Below, piece after piece: positions 17,133 through 25,813 of a stretch of DNA of 64,000 bases. Source of the stretch: Gordonibacter massiliensis (ex Traore et al. 2017) (GTDB taxonomy: Bacteria > Actinomycetota > Coriobacteriia > Coriobacteriales > Eggerthellaceae). The notes under the pieces were generated by a model. It ran no database searches and had not been told where the DNA came from. It saw nothing but the letters and a program-made list of their open reading frames with translations. The stretch's first letter is position 1; each line of letters begins with the position of its first letter. A program made the position numbers and the translations under genes. The stretch spans positions 3,468,168 through 3,532,167 of the forward strand of contig LT827128.1 of the NCBI GenBank assembly GCA_900170005.1, given 5' to 3'.

Positions 17133-17397
17133 CGTGATACCCTGCCCCCTTCTCGTCTTCTGATGCGGGTTCGCCCGTGGTCGTCGCCGTTGCGCGGCGT
17201 TTGCGAGCGGACCTTTCGCGCCTCGGTTCGCAAGGTTCGCCAAGGCGTCTTCGCGCTCTGCGGCGAGTCCTCTCGTTTGGTCCGAGTTCGTGGGGCACAG
17301 TATTTTTCGTCTGGCCAAAATAATCTACAACTGCTAAGGTTGAAAAAGGGTTTTTCGGAATTTCAATGTCATACGCAAATGTTGAGGTGATGTATTT
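17133..17397. promoter_or_regulatory. Divergent control region, molybdoenzyme operon and LuxR
   Basis: 265 bp between divergent starts. The stretch 17305-17397 is much more AT-rich than its surroundings and precedes the LuxR start, whose SD is GAGGTGA. No convincing -35/-10 pair or strong palindrome was identified by eye. The LuxR protein most likely acts here. Confidence 0.4.
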
Positions 17398-18900
17398 ATG
17401 GGGGCTTCACCTGCGGTTTCTTGTCCTGAGCGCACGCATACGCCGGGAGACTTGCTTTCGACGTACATCTTGGCGGGACTCGGTTTCGCCTGCCTTATCG
17501 GGTGGGAGCTGTCGGCGGTGTTCGGCCCGTCGCTTGCTTTGCTGAGCTTTTGCGACATGCGCGAGGCGGCGGCGCTGCGCATCGTTTCGGTGCTCACACT
17601 GGCGGCTACGTTCGGGTTCTATGCTTGGAAGGCCGACTGGGTTTTCGAGCACCGCAACCGCTTCCTCACCGTCGGATCTTTGCTGGCCCTCGTGGCAGTG
17701 GCGAACACGGTGGCGAACCTTGCGTTTTCCGGAATACCGCTTGCGGTGTCGGTGGCGGCATGGGCTCTTTTCGGGTTTGCGCAGGGCAGCATCATGATGT
17801 ACTGGTGCGTGTTCTTCAGCCTCATTCCCACCCGGCGCACGGCGGTGTCCATCGGTTTGGGATCGGCGCTCGGCACGCTCATGTTCGTGTTCGCGAACGC
17901 GTCCGACGCGCTATGGATGAACTTGGCCGAGATCGCGTTGCTCATTATCGGGTCGGTGACGCTTGTAGCGTTTCTGTCCACGCGCATCCCTCCGGATCGC
18001 ATTCTGCCGGTAAGCGCGTTCCATCGCACGTCCGTCCTCACGGTACCGGCGTCGCTGTCGGTGGCGTGCCATGGGGCGGTCTACGGCTTCATGGCCATTG
18101 CACTGTGTTCCATGGGTCCCGTCGCCGCTCTCGTGGGCGGCGCCAGCGGCTTGGTGGGAGGCGGGTTCGCACTGCTGTGGGGATACCTAGGGCCGAAGGT
18201 GGATATAGACACCGGCGTGGTGCAACGCATATCCCTGCCGTTTCTTGTGGCGGGCGTGTTGCTGTTTCCCCTGTTCGAAGGGGTAGGGCGTATGGTGTGC
18301 GGCTGCCTGGTCATCACGGCGCTCGCACACGCCTCCATCATCGCTTGGTACTCCACGAGTATCGACAACTACGAGTTCCGTCTGCATCCGGTCGACCGCT
18401 TCGCGTTGCGCGAGGCGCCTAATTGGGTCGGTTTTTTGCTGGGGTCCATCATCGCATACGTGTTCATCTTCACGGTTCACATTGACGGGTGGGCGTACGA
18501 TCTGGCCATGGCGGTGTTCGCGCTCGTGGTGGTGGTGGCGTTCTCCGTTTACGGAGGCAACGAGTCGCAGACGAAGAAGAGGCTGAATGCGCTGTTGACG
18601 CCTGCTCCTGTGGAGGCGCTCGTGTCGGGCGGAGGAGTGCAGGGCGAGGATGCGCCGACGGCTCCGCCCCGCTCGTTCAAGCAGCGTTGCGAGCGCGCCT
18701 CCGAACAGTACGGTCTGACGCCGCGGGAGGACGAGGTGTTTTTCCTGTTGGCCAAGGGGCGCAACGCCGAGTACATCGCCGAGCAGCTGGTGGTGAGCCC
18801 GGCCACGGTGAAATCCCATATCTACCACATCTACCGCAAGCTCGGTATCAACTCGCAGCAGCACCTCATGAACATCGTCGACGATTGCGAAGAGGAGTAG
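17398..18900 (+). CDS. LuxR-type regulator with 12-helix membrane domain
   Basis: A 500-aa protein. About twelve hydrophobic helices fill residues 15-390 in an MFS-like arrangement, followed by a linker and a LuxR/GerE helix-turn-helix at about 435-500 (LTPREDEVFFLLAKGRNAEYI, then SPATVKSHIYHIYRKLGI). Such membrane-bound LuxR proteins are abundant in Eggerthella and lie beside reductase operons, where they are thought to sense the substrate and activate the operon. Here it is divergent from the acetylene-hydratase-like/transhydroxylase-like operon, so that operon is the expected target (inference). GAGGTGA lies 7 nt before the ATG. There is no phosphorylatable receiver domain. Confidence 0.92.
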   Translation: MGASPAVSCPERTHTPGDLLSTYILAGLGFACLIGWELSAVFGPSLALLSFCDMREAAALRIVSVLTLAATFGFYAWKADWVFEHRNRFLTVGSLLALVAVANTVANLAFSGIPLAVSVAAWALFGFAQGSIMMYWCVFFSLIPTRRTAVSIGLGSALGTLMFVFANASDALWMNLAEIALLIIGSVTLVAFLSTRIPPDRILPVSAFHRTSVLTVPASLSVACHGAVYGFMAIALCSMGPVAALVGGASGLVGGGFALLWGYLGPKVDIDTGVVQRISLPFLVAGVLLFPLFEGVGRMVCGCLVITALAHASIIAWYSTSIDNYEFRLHPVDRFALREAPNWVGFLLGSIIAYVFIFTVHIDGWAYDLAMAVFALVVVVAFSVYGGNESQTKKRLNALLTPAPVEALVSGGGVQGEDAPTAPPRSFKQRCERASEQYGLTPREDEVFFLLAKGRNAEYIAEQLVVSPATVKSHIYHIYRKLGINSQQHLMNIVDDCEEE

Positions 18901-18950
18901 ATGGGGAAGGGCTGTCCGGTAATCCCTCGATAGGCGTTCGCGGAGACGAC

Positions 18951-18982
18951 AACGGCCCGGCGAGAATCCTCGCCGGGCCGTT
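18951..18982. terminator. Bidirectional hairpin between luxR and a small gene
   Basis: A perfect 14-bp stem with AATC loop (arms 18951-18964 and 18969-18982) lies between convergent genes, about 50 bp after the luxR stop and 20 bp after the minus-strand gene's stop. Confidence 0.75.
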
Positions 18983-19002
18983 CGATGTTTCTCGATCGAT
19001 TT

Positions 19003-19290
19003 CTACAGCACGCCGTCGTATTTCGCGTGCACTTCGTTGTCGGGCTTCCAGCCGGCTTCGAAAGCGGCGTTGGCGAAGAAAATGCGGATGTCCGCACGGT
19101 TGTCGTTTCTCAGCCAGAATATTTTCACGGCATCGTCGGCTGCCGGATCTTCGAACCACAGGCCCTCGCCGGTGGCTTCTTCGGGAGTGGGCGTTTTGTA
19201 GACGATGAGGTCGGCGTCGAAGAACTGGTAGACCTGGCATGCCAAGATGTCGGCCGCTTCTTCGGTTTCAACGGTGCGGAATTTTGTCAT
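19003..19290 (-). CDS. Unrecognised 95-aa protein
   Basis: I do not recognise a family. A compact, acidic, cytoplasmic protein with no membrane segment and one cysteine (AADILACQVYQF). Aromatic and acidic residues alternate towards the end (AVKIFWLRNDNRADIRIFF), like a small alpha/beta domain. The start is supported by AAAGGAGG upstream. It is followed by a strong terminator and sits in the same orientation as the next unknown gene, 80 bp away. Its role is unknown. Confidence 0.65.
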   Translation of the reverse strand: MTKFRTVETEEAADILACQVYQFFDADLIVYKTPTPEEATGEGLWFEDPAADDAVKIFWLRNDNRADIRIFFANAAFEAGWKPDNEVHAKYDGVL

Positions 19291-19370
19291 GGTGAATCCT
19301 CCTTTGTCGATAGACGCGTTATGCGCCTAAGGGGCGCGAGGAGGTTCGACGTTGACTGGCTGGCGCCATC

Positions 19371-19781
19371 TTAGCAAGCTCGGGCGCGTTGCGCAAGCTG
19401 CCGTGTCACTTCCGCTGCCAACAGCGGCACGGTGTCGAGCGTGGCCGCCATGCGCGGCTCGATGGTGAGATCCAGGCTTTTTCGGAGTGCGATCAGCAGT
19501 AACGCGTACTTCGTCTCCACGGACGACGCGCCTGCGCAGTTCATGGACAGATCGCCCAGCCCGCCGCCGTCCTCGAGCGCCGCAAGGCGGAGCTCGATGC
19601 TGTGCTCGGCCAGCTGGTTCACGTCGTCGCTCCAGAACCCGTCGTCGATGAGGTAGCGCAGGCGGATGAACTCCTTGAGGCGCTCGTACACGCCCTCGTA
19701 AGTGGTGGGCTCGCTGCGCAGCTCTTCCAGCACGGCGTCGGAGCGCTCCTTCGCCCGCTTGATGTGTTCGATAGAGCCCAT
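19371..19781 (-). CDS. Unrecognised 136-aa helical protein
   Basis: No family is recognised with confidence. A mostly helical, cytoplasmic protein. The N-terminal half is charged (HIKRAKERSDAVLEEL, then YERLKEFIRLRYLID). In the second half GASSVETKYALLLIAL recalls the serine helix of acyl carrier proteins (GxDSL followed by a Leu-rich helix), but this is a weak resemblance and could be chance. GGAGAGGAG lies before the ATG. It may be co-transcribed with the 95-aa gene downstream; the gene upstream on the opposite strand is an OFA-type transporter. Confidence 0.65.
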   Translation of the reverse strand: MGSIEHIKRAKERSDAVLEELRSEPTTYEGVYERLKEFIRLRYLIDDGFWSDDVNQLAEHSIELRLAALEDGGGLGDLSMNCAGASSVETKYALLLIALRKSLDLTIEPRMAATLDTVPLLAAEVTRQLAQRARAC

Positions 19782-20160
19782 CTCCGCTCCTCTCCTTCGG
19801 TCGTATCCGTTCTTGGCGCGCGTCAGCGCCGCATAGCGGCATCCATTCTAGGATCGTTCGCGGACGGGGGCATCAACATGGCGAGCGGATTTGCCTTTGC
19901 GGAACCGTTTCAACCTTTGCGTATGAAGCCCGCGCGCGTTTCAACATGCGAAGTCGATGCGCAAGCGGCCCGGCGGCGCGAGGATTCGGCTATCGCAAAT
20001 AAGCGAGAAAGGGGGAGGTTCGACCGACTGGCTGGCTGTTCCGCGTGCAACGCGCGCATTGGAGGGCATCGACCGAGAGGGGGAATGCCGAAGACCGACG
20101 CCGTCCGTGCAGTGCAAGGGGCTTTGCACGGAGACCCATGACTACTTGGAGGAGAATTTA
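19782..20160. other. 379-bp gap before the OFA transporter
   Basis: No convincing gene: the open frames here are short and lack ribosome sites. GTGCAAGG and CTTTGCAC at 20114-20130 form a small stem shortly before the transporter start. A promoter for the plus-strand transporter operon must lie here, but no clear -35/-10 pair was found by eye. Confidence 0.35.
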
Positions 20161-21462
20161 ATGGAGCAAAAGAAATCGTTCTACGGTTGGAAGTTGGCCG
20201 TGGTGCTGGGCATTATCTACTTCTGCTCGAGCGCGTTCGTGCTCGCGGCTGCCCAGATCGTGAATCCCATGATGTTCAAGTCGGGCGAGATCCAGATGGA
20301 CGCCACGATGCTCGGCATGGGTTTCACGCTGTTCGTGCTGTGCCAGGGCATCCCCACACCGCTTCTGGGCCAGCTCATTGCGAAGAAAGGCGCCCGTTTC
20401 ACCATGATCATTGGCGGCTGCGTCATGCTGTTGGGCACGCTGGCCATGTCGTTCTTCGTGCATGAGGCGTGGTCGTACTTCCTGTTCTTCGGCGTGCTCA
20501 TGTCCATGGGCTCCATGGCGCTGGGGCAGCTGTCCACCCAGACGGTGGCCGGCAGCTGGTTCATCGCGAACCGCGGCAAGGCCATGACCATCGTCATGGT
20601 TATCGGCGGCGCGGGCTCCATCTTGGCCCCGCAGATCGTCAAGGCCGCCATCGACGCCGCCGGCGGCGCGTGGCAGGCCGGCTGGTACGCACTCATCGCC
20701 GCCGCCCTCATTGGCTTGGTGCTGGCCGTCTTCCTGGTGAAGAACACGCCTGCTTCCATCGGCCAGCTGCCTGACGGCGTTGCCGACAGCAAAGCCGTCG
20801 TCGCCGAGGCCAAAGAGTCGAAGGTGTACAAGAACGCTGACAGCATAACGTATAAAAAAGCCCTCAAAACGCCGGCCATGTGGCTTATCGCCCTTACGTT
20901 GGCTGGAGGCTACACCGCTTTCAGCTTGAACACCTCGCAGGGCGTCATGAACTTCACGCAGCTCGGTTTCGACAACGGCCTTATCGTCACTGCCGTGTCG
21001 GTTATGGGATTCGCCATGCTCACCGGCCGTTTGGTGGTGGGTGTCATATCCGACCGCTTCGAGCCCATCCGCCTCATGGGGCTGTGCGGCGTCATGCTGT
21101 TCGTCGCCATCCTGTTGGGGGCGTTTGCCACGCCGAGCGCGCCGGTCATGATGTTCGGCTACTACATTTTGCTGGGCTTTTTCTTCGGCGCCATCAACAC
21201 GGTCGGCCCCACGGCGCTGGCCAATTACTTCGGCGCGGGCCACTACTCGAAGATTCTCAGCACGGGCATCATGGTGACCACGATCGTGTCCGCTCCCATC
21301 GCAACCATCGTGGGCGCCACGTTCGACGCCACGGGGGCCTGCACGACGGGCTTTCTCATCAGCGCCGGCATCGTGGCCGTTTGCACGATCTGCTCGCTGT
21401 TCGTGCGCCTTCCCAAGAAGGGCTCAGCCGCCGCGGCCGATCAGGACGAGGTGCGCGCCTAG
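20161..21462 (+). CDS. OFA-type MFS transporter
   Basis: A 433-aa membrane protein with 12 hydrophobic helices of the major facilitator superfamily, oxalate/formate-antiporter (OFA) branch. Branch marks are the N-terminal YGWKLAVVLGIIYF and the long helix 4-6 region (AGSWFIANRGKAMTIVMVIG). The conserved inter-helix motif after helix 8-9 is GRLVVGVISDRFEP. The start at 20161 has GGAGG 8 nt upstream; the longer open frame is leader. Substrates of this branch are small carboxylates. It lies 27 bp upstream of a FucI/AraA-like gene and then a SufS gene on the same strand, so the three probably form an operon. Confidence 0.88.
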   Translation: MEQKKSFYGWKLAVVLGIIYFCSSAFVLAAAQIVNPMMFKSGEIQMDATMLGMGFTLFVLCQGIPTPLLGQLIAKKGARFTMIIGGCVMLLGTLAMSFFVHEAWSYFLFFGVLMSMGSMALGQLSTQTVAGSWFIANRGKAMTIVMVIGGAGSILAPQIVKAAIDAAGGAWQAGWYALIAAALIGLVLAVFLVKNTPASIGQLPDGVADSKAVVAEAKESKVYKNADSITYKKALKTPAMWLIALTLAGGYTAFSLNTSQGVMNFTQLGFDNGLIVTAVSVMGFAMLTGRLVVGVISDRFEPIRLMGLCGVMLFVAILLGAFATPSAPVMMFGYYILLGFFFGAINTVGPTALANYFGAGHYSKILSTGIMVTTIVSAPIATIVGATFDATGACTTGFLISAGIVAVCTICSLFVRLPKKGSAAAADQDEVRA

Positions 21463-21489
21463 CGCGCCTTGGCGATAGAGAGGAGAGAC

Positions 21490-23070
21490 ATGAAACTTGC
21501 TGACGAGTTCGAACTGCGCAACAACCGCGAAGTCACGCTCAACGTGCGTCCCATCGAGATAGGCCTGTACCACGACTACGTGTTCGAGGGGCCATGCCGC
21601 TTCGGGCGCGGCGACGAGCTCACGCGCGAGCACGACATGATGGTCATAGAGATGAAGAGCAAGAACGACGAGAAAATGCTGCACGACCTGTTCGACGGCA
21701 TCCCCGGCGTGAACGTCATGGACCAGATCGTCATCAAGCGCGACGAGACGTTCCCGCTGAACGATGCTATGCTCGAGGAGATGGCGACCGATCGCGACGA
21801 CGTGGATCTGTACGTGTTCAACTTCACCGTGTTCGGAGCCGACCTTGCTATCGCGTTCTCGCAGAAGTACGGCAAGCCGTCCATGATCCTGCCCACGCCG
21901 AACAACGACGCCCATATGTCGGCGGCTTATCGCGCACGCGGCCTTGAGATGCATAGCCCGGCAACGCTCGAAGAAGCCAAGAAGACGCTCGTGGCTCTGC
22001 GGGCCTGCAAGGTCATGGCGAACACGCGGGCACTCGTGGTGGTGCGCAACAACTCCGTGCATCCGGTGACGAACTACGATTCGTTCCTCGACCATTTCGA
22101 GGTGACGAAGAAGCTGGGCACGTCGTTCACCTACTACAACCTGCACGAGTTCCTGGACCAGCTGCACAACGTCGCTCCCGACACGAATCCCACGCTGCCG
22201 GGCCGCGTGGCCGACAACATCAACGACGAGGACGAGAAGGTCGTCGCGGCGATGGTGGACGAGTTCATGACGGGCGCAACGGTCTGCGACATGGACCGAG
22301 ACAAGATCGTGCCCTCCATGCGCGCGCACTACTTGGTGAACAAGCTGTTGAAGAAGCTGGACTGCAATGCGTTCGCGGCACCCTGCCCCGATATGTGCGC
22401 CACCCGCCGTCTGAACCATGAGCAGACCACGCTTTGCCTGAACCATACGCTCAACAACGAGAACGGCGTGTGCTCCGCCTGCGAGCAGGACGTGTCGGCG
22501 CTTTTGTCCATGGTGGCCCTGTCCGCCGTGTCGCAGAGCGCACCCTACATGGGCAACACGGTGCCGGTGAAGTTGGACGCCGATGACGAGCTGCGCATCA
22601 AGACGCGCATCATGTTCCGCCCGTATTCGTGCGACGAGGAGACGCCGCGTCTCGAGGAACAGCATGCCGATGCCATCATGTCCATCTATCATGCGGTGCC
22701 GAACCGCCAGTTCAAGGGTTACGATGCCGAGCAGGCTCCCTACGATGTCCGACCGTTCGCCATGGACGGGCGTTGGGGCGCCACCGTGCGCTACGACTTC
22801 AAGCGCGACATCGGCGAGCCCATCACGCTGGCCAAGTTCGATCCCACGTGCTCGAAGCTGCTCGTGGCTCGCGGTACGATCGTGGGCGGCATAGGCGCCT
22901 TGGACGAGAACTGCAGCGAGGGCGTGTTCTTCAGCGTGTCCGACGGCCGCGCGTTCCGCGAGGCCACCATGTGGACGGGCAACCACACGGCGCTCGTGTA
23001 CGGAGATTGGTTCGACGAGATGGTGCTGTTCGCCGAGAGCGTGGGCTTGGAGCCGTTGGCGGTTGGCTAA
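21490..23070 (+). CDS. FucI/AraA-fold sugar-isomerase-like protein
   Basis: A 526-aa protein resembling the L-fucose/L-arabinose isomerase superfamily. The best mark is ACEQDVSALLSMVAL (about 340-355), comparable with the ACEGDxxGALTM metal-site motif of FucI-like proteins, plus a C-terminal beta-rich domain. A cysteine-rich stretch just before it (APCPDMCATRRL, then LCLNHTLNNENGVCSAC) is unusual for an isomerase and might bind metal. The SD AGAGGAGAGAC sets the start at 21490 rather than the ATG 21 bp earlier. Because the surroundings show no sugar pathway and the neighbours are an OFA carboxylate transporter and SufS, I would not assume fucose or arabinose as substrate. Confidence 0.7.
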   Translation: MKLADEFELRNNREVTLNVRPIEIGLYHDYVFEGPCRFGRGDELTREHDMMVIEMKSKNDEKMLHDLFDGIPGVNVMDQIVIKRDETFPLNDAMLEEMATDRDDVDLYVFNFTVFGADLAIAFSQKYGKPSMILPTPNNDAHMSAAYRARGLEMHSPATLEEAKKTLVALRACKVMANTRALVVVRNNSVHPVTNYDSFLDHFEVTKKLGTSFTYYNLHEFLDQLHNVAPDTNPTLPGRVADNINDEDEKVVAAMVDEFMTGATVCDMDRDKIVPSMRAHYLVNKLLKKLDCNAFAAPCPDMCATRRLNHEQTTLCLNHTLNNENGVCSACEQDVSALLSMVALSAVSQSAPYMGNTVPVKLDADDELRIKTRIMFRPYSCDEETPRLEEQHADAIMSIYHAVPNRQFKGYDAEQAPYDVRPFAMDGRWGATVRYDFKRDIGEPITLAKFDPTCSKLLVARGTIVGGIGALDENCSEGVFFSVSDGRAFREATMWTGNHTALVYGDWFDEMVLFAESVGLEPLAVG

Positions 23071-23173
23071 AGCCAACGGTTTGCGGTTTGCCTGTTGGTC
23101 GGGTGCGGGCGCTCTCCGATGGGGGGGCGTCCGCCCTGTTATCATGGGCGCATCCGGTTATGAGGAGGCAGGT

Positions 23174-24418
23174 ATGAACGCCGATACGGCACTCGATTGC
23201 GCGCGCATTCGGGCGGACTTTCCCATTTTGTCCCAAGAGGTGAACGGGCGGGCGCTCGTGTATTTGGATAACGCCGCTACCACGCAGATGCCCGAATTCG
23301 TGCTCGACGCCATCGTTGCCCACTATCATGCCGACAACGCGAACGTGCACCGCGGCATACATACGCTGAGCGAGCGTTCAACGGCGAAGCTCGAAGCGGC
23401 GCGGGAGGCCGTGCGAAGGTTCCTGAATGCGGCCTCGGCGGACGAGATCGTGTTCACGTCCGGCACGACGGCCTCGGTGAACACGGTGGCGCGCGCTTGG
23501 GAAGCCCGGCTCGCGCCGGGGTCGTGCGTGATCGTCACGGCATTGGAGCATCATGCGAACTTCGTGCCATGGCAGCAGGCGTGCGCGCGCTCTGGTGCCG
23601 AGTTCTTCGTGTGCCCGCTTACGGGGACGGGCGACGTTGACCTGGGCGCGTTGGAGGCGCGGCTCGCGAAGGGCGGCGTGTCGATGGTATGCGTGGCGCA
23701 CGTGTCCAACGTGCTGGGATGCGTGGTGCCGGTGGACGTGGTGGCGCGCCTCGCGCACGCGCACGGGGCGGCCGTGCTGGTGGACGCGGCGCAGAGCGTG
23801 CGGCACGAGCGCGTCGACGTGCGGGAGATAGACTGCGACTTTTTGTGCTTCTCGGGGCACAAGGTGCTGGGACCTACGGGTATCGGCGTGCTGTACGGCA
23901 AGAAGGAGCTGCTGGATCGGATGGAGCCTGCCTGGTACGGCGGCGAGATGGTGGCGCAGGTTGCGACCGCGCTCACGACGTTCGAGGAGCCTCCGCTGCG
24001 TTTCGAACCCGGTACGCCAAACTACGTGGGCGCCATCGGTTTGGCTGCGGCGCTCGAATACCTCGAGGGATTGGGACGCGATGCCGTGGCCGCGCGCGAA
24101 GCCGATCTCGTGGCGAACGCCGAGGAGCGCCTGCGTGGCGTGGTCGGCGTCCAGGTAGTGGGAGCGCCCGCGCGGCGAGCTGGCTGCGTGTCGTTCACGG
24201 TGGAGGGCGCGCAACCGTTCGATGTAGCCATGCTCATGGATAAGCTGGGCGTGGCCGTGCGCTCGGGCTCGCAGTGCGCGCAGCCGCTGTTGGATGAGAC
24301 GCTGGGCATTTCCAAGGTGGTGCGGGTATCGCCGGCGTTCTACAACACGCATGCAGAGATCGACGCCTGCATCGAGGCGCTCGAGCGTGTCGTGCCGCTG
24401 GTGAGCAGGGGTCGGTAG
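23174..24418 (+). CDS. sufS: Cysteine desulfurase SufS
   Basis: A 414-aa group II cysteine desulfurase of normal length. LDNAATTQMPEFV is near the N-terminus, the PLP lysine is in SGHKVLGPTG (K230), and the persulfide cysteine is in RSGSQCAQP (C368). GAGGAGG precedes the ATG by 7 nt. It delivers sulfane sulfur for FeS clusters, normally through SufE, and a SufE gene lies 130 bp away on the opposite strand, facing this one. No sufBCD is in the window. It differs clearly from the desulfurase at 6797-8182, which has an N-terminal extension and a different cysteine loop. Confidence 0.92.
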   Translation: MNADTALDCARIRADFPILSQEVNGRALVYLDNAATTQMPEFVLDAIVAHYHADNANVHRGIHTLSERSTAKLEAAREAVRRFLNAASADEIVFTSGTTASVNTVARAWEARLAPGSCVIVTALEHHANFVPWQQACARSGAEFFVCPLTGTGDVDLGALEARLAKGGVSMVCVAHVSNVLGCVVPVDVVARLAHAHGAAVLVDAAQSVRHERVDVREIDCDFLCFSGHKVLGPTGIGVLYGKKELLDRMEPAWYGGEMVAQVATALTTFEEPPLRFEPGTPNYVGAIGLAAALEYLEGLGRDAVAAREADLVANAEERLRGVVGVQVVGAPARRAGCVSFTVEGAQPFDVAMLMDKLGVAVRSGSQCAQPLLDETLGISKVVRVSPAFYNTHAEIDACIEALERVVPLVSRGR

Positions 24419-24439
24419 GAGGGTGTCGACCTGCGGGAC

Positions 24440-24518
24440 GGGCGGGCGGGGAGGCCGCACGGAACTCCTCGGACACTTCGCGAAACCTCGTCGTCCCGTG
24501 CGGCCTCCCCGCCCGCCC
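24440..24518. repeat. Long hairpin between sufS and sufE (perfect 23-bp arms)
   Basis: Perfect inverted arms 24440-24462 and 24496-24518 around a 33-nt loop that contains GGAACTC. CGACCTGCG lies 5 bp before the left arm, as at other hairpins of this family in the window. It is located 21 bp past the sufS stop and 31 bp past the sufE stop, so it may end both transcripts. Confidence 0.85.
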
Positions 24519-24548
24519 CGCTGCTGAGGCTCCTTCCAGTGCCGTGCG

Positions 24549-24965
24549 CTAGCGGGCGCGCTCGGCTTGGGTGAAGATGGCGGACGCGATGGCGCGCATG
24601 CCGTTGCGGCGTTGGGTTTCGAACAGGTCGTCGAGGCCGGCGCGTGCGGGCAGGTTGAAGGGGCAATTCAGAATGTCGGCGGGCGTGCGCTCGGAAAAGA
24701 CGATCTGCATGACGCGCAGGACGCCGCGCACGATGAGCGTGTCGCTCTCGAACGCGAACGAAAGCGTGCCGTCGTCGTTTCGCTCGACGATCATCCACAC
24801 GCTGGACTGGCAACCCTCCACTTTCGCTGCTCGCTTCTTGTCCTTTTCGGACATGACGGGCAGCTCCGCCGCCAATCCCAGCAAATACTCGTAGCGGAAA
24901 AAGGGGTCGTCGAGCTCCTCGAAGTCGGCGACGAGCGCGTCCTGCGCCTCGCATGCTGGGTTCAT
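24549..24965 (-). CDS. sufE: SufE-type sulfur acceptor
   Basis: A 138-aa SufE family protein that takes persulfide sulfur from SufS and passes it to the FeS scaffold. The acceptor cysteine is in KVEGCQSSVW (C52), and the family pattern continues with ADILNCPFNLPAR and GLDDLFETQRRNGMRAI. GAGGAGA lies before the ATG at 24965; an earlier in-frame ATG at 25016 has no ribosome site. It is convergent with sufS across a long hairpin, so the two are not in one transcript despite being functional partners. Confidence 0.92.
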   Translation of the reverse strand: MNPACEAQDALVADFEELDDPFFRYEYLLGLAAELPVMSEKDKKRAAKVEGCQSSVWMIVERNDDGTLSFAFESDTLIVRGVLRVMQIVFSERTPADILNCPFNLPARAGLDDLFETQRRNGMRAIASAIFTQAERAR

Positions 24966-25078
24966 GGGCGTCTCCTCGATGGACTCTGGGACGCCGTTCG
25001 ACGTCCCAGAGTCCATTATATCGTAGGATGATCAAAGCGAGGAAAGCATCCGTTTCGACCCATGCTCCCACGGAACTC

Positions 25079-25813
25079 CTAGTTGTCCCGCGCGAGGCGC
25101 CGATAGAGCAGGGCGAAGGCCACGGCGGCCACCGCCACCCAGGCGAGCGTGACGGCAAGCGGCACGAGCGCGTCGGACGTGAACAGGTCGCCCTGGGCCA
25201 GCAGAAGCCCCAGCTCGTTCATGCCACCGGTGGGCAGGAAGGGGGCCACTTCCGAGAAGCCGTCTACCATCTGGGCGAACACGGGGGCTAAGCCCAAGAT
25301 GAGGACGGGCATGCTCAACACACCGGCCGACATCTGGTCGCGCGCCACCAGCCCCAGCAGCAGCGACAGCAGCACGAGGGGCACCGAACCCACGACGCCG
25401 ATGGCGACGAACGCCGGCAAGCCCTCAAGCGGCTGGCCGATAACCAGGTAACAGGCCCCGTCGACCACGGCGATGGCCGCGAGCGCCACCAAGCCGCGGG
25501 AAGCGAGCATCTGCTCGGCGCTCACGTTCGCCAGCATGAGCGTGCGCAGCGTGTGCTTCTCCTTCTCCTCGGCTATGGTGGTGAGCGTTGCCATGGAGGC
25601 CACCATGGTGGAGGTGAACAGCAACGAAAACGATACGAGCAGCAAGGAGAACGCCTCGGCGGCCTCGCCTTCCATGCCGCCGCCTATGGCGTTTTCGTAG
25701 AACAGCATGAACCCGACGGGCAGCAGACAGCACACGAGCATGGTGGGGTTGCGCGCCACGTCCTTGAGGTCCTTGCCCAGAAGCGCCCCGGTTTTGCGCA
25801 GCGTGGCTTCCAT
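25079..25813 (-). CDS. ABC-2 type permease, copy 1
   Basis: A 244-aa membrane protein with about six hydrophobic helices and a cytoplasmic loop ATIAEEKEKHTLRTLMLANVS, the pattern of NatB/ABC-2 permeases. It pairs with the ATPase gene immediately upstream (0 bp between stop and start). A second permease of the same length lies at 26894-27622, so the exporter is probably a heterodimeric permease with a shared ATPase. The substrate is unknown; this family moves sodium, drugs, peptides or lantibiotics. The LytTR gene in the same operon suggests a peptide or envelope signal (inference). Confidence 0.85.
   Translation of the reverse strand: MEATLRKTGALLGKDLKDVARNPTMLVCCLLPVGFMLFYENAIGGGMEGEAAEAFSLLLVSFSLLFTSTMVASMATLTTIAEEKEKHTLRTLMLANVSAEQMLASRGLVALAAIAVVDGACYLVIGQPLEGLPAFVAIGVVGSVPLVLLSLLLGLVARDQMSAGVLSMPVLILGLAPVFAQMVDGFSEVAPFLPTGGMNELGLLLAQGDLFTSDALVPLAVTLAWVAVAAVAFALLYRRLARDN

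Noticed and set aside
21490-23070. Calling the FucI/AraA-like gene an L-fucose isomerase
   Set aside because: The fold resemblance is reasonable but catalytic residues were not all confirmed and the context lacks fucose genes.
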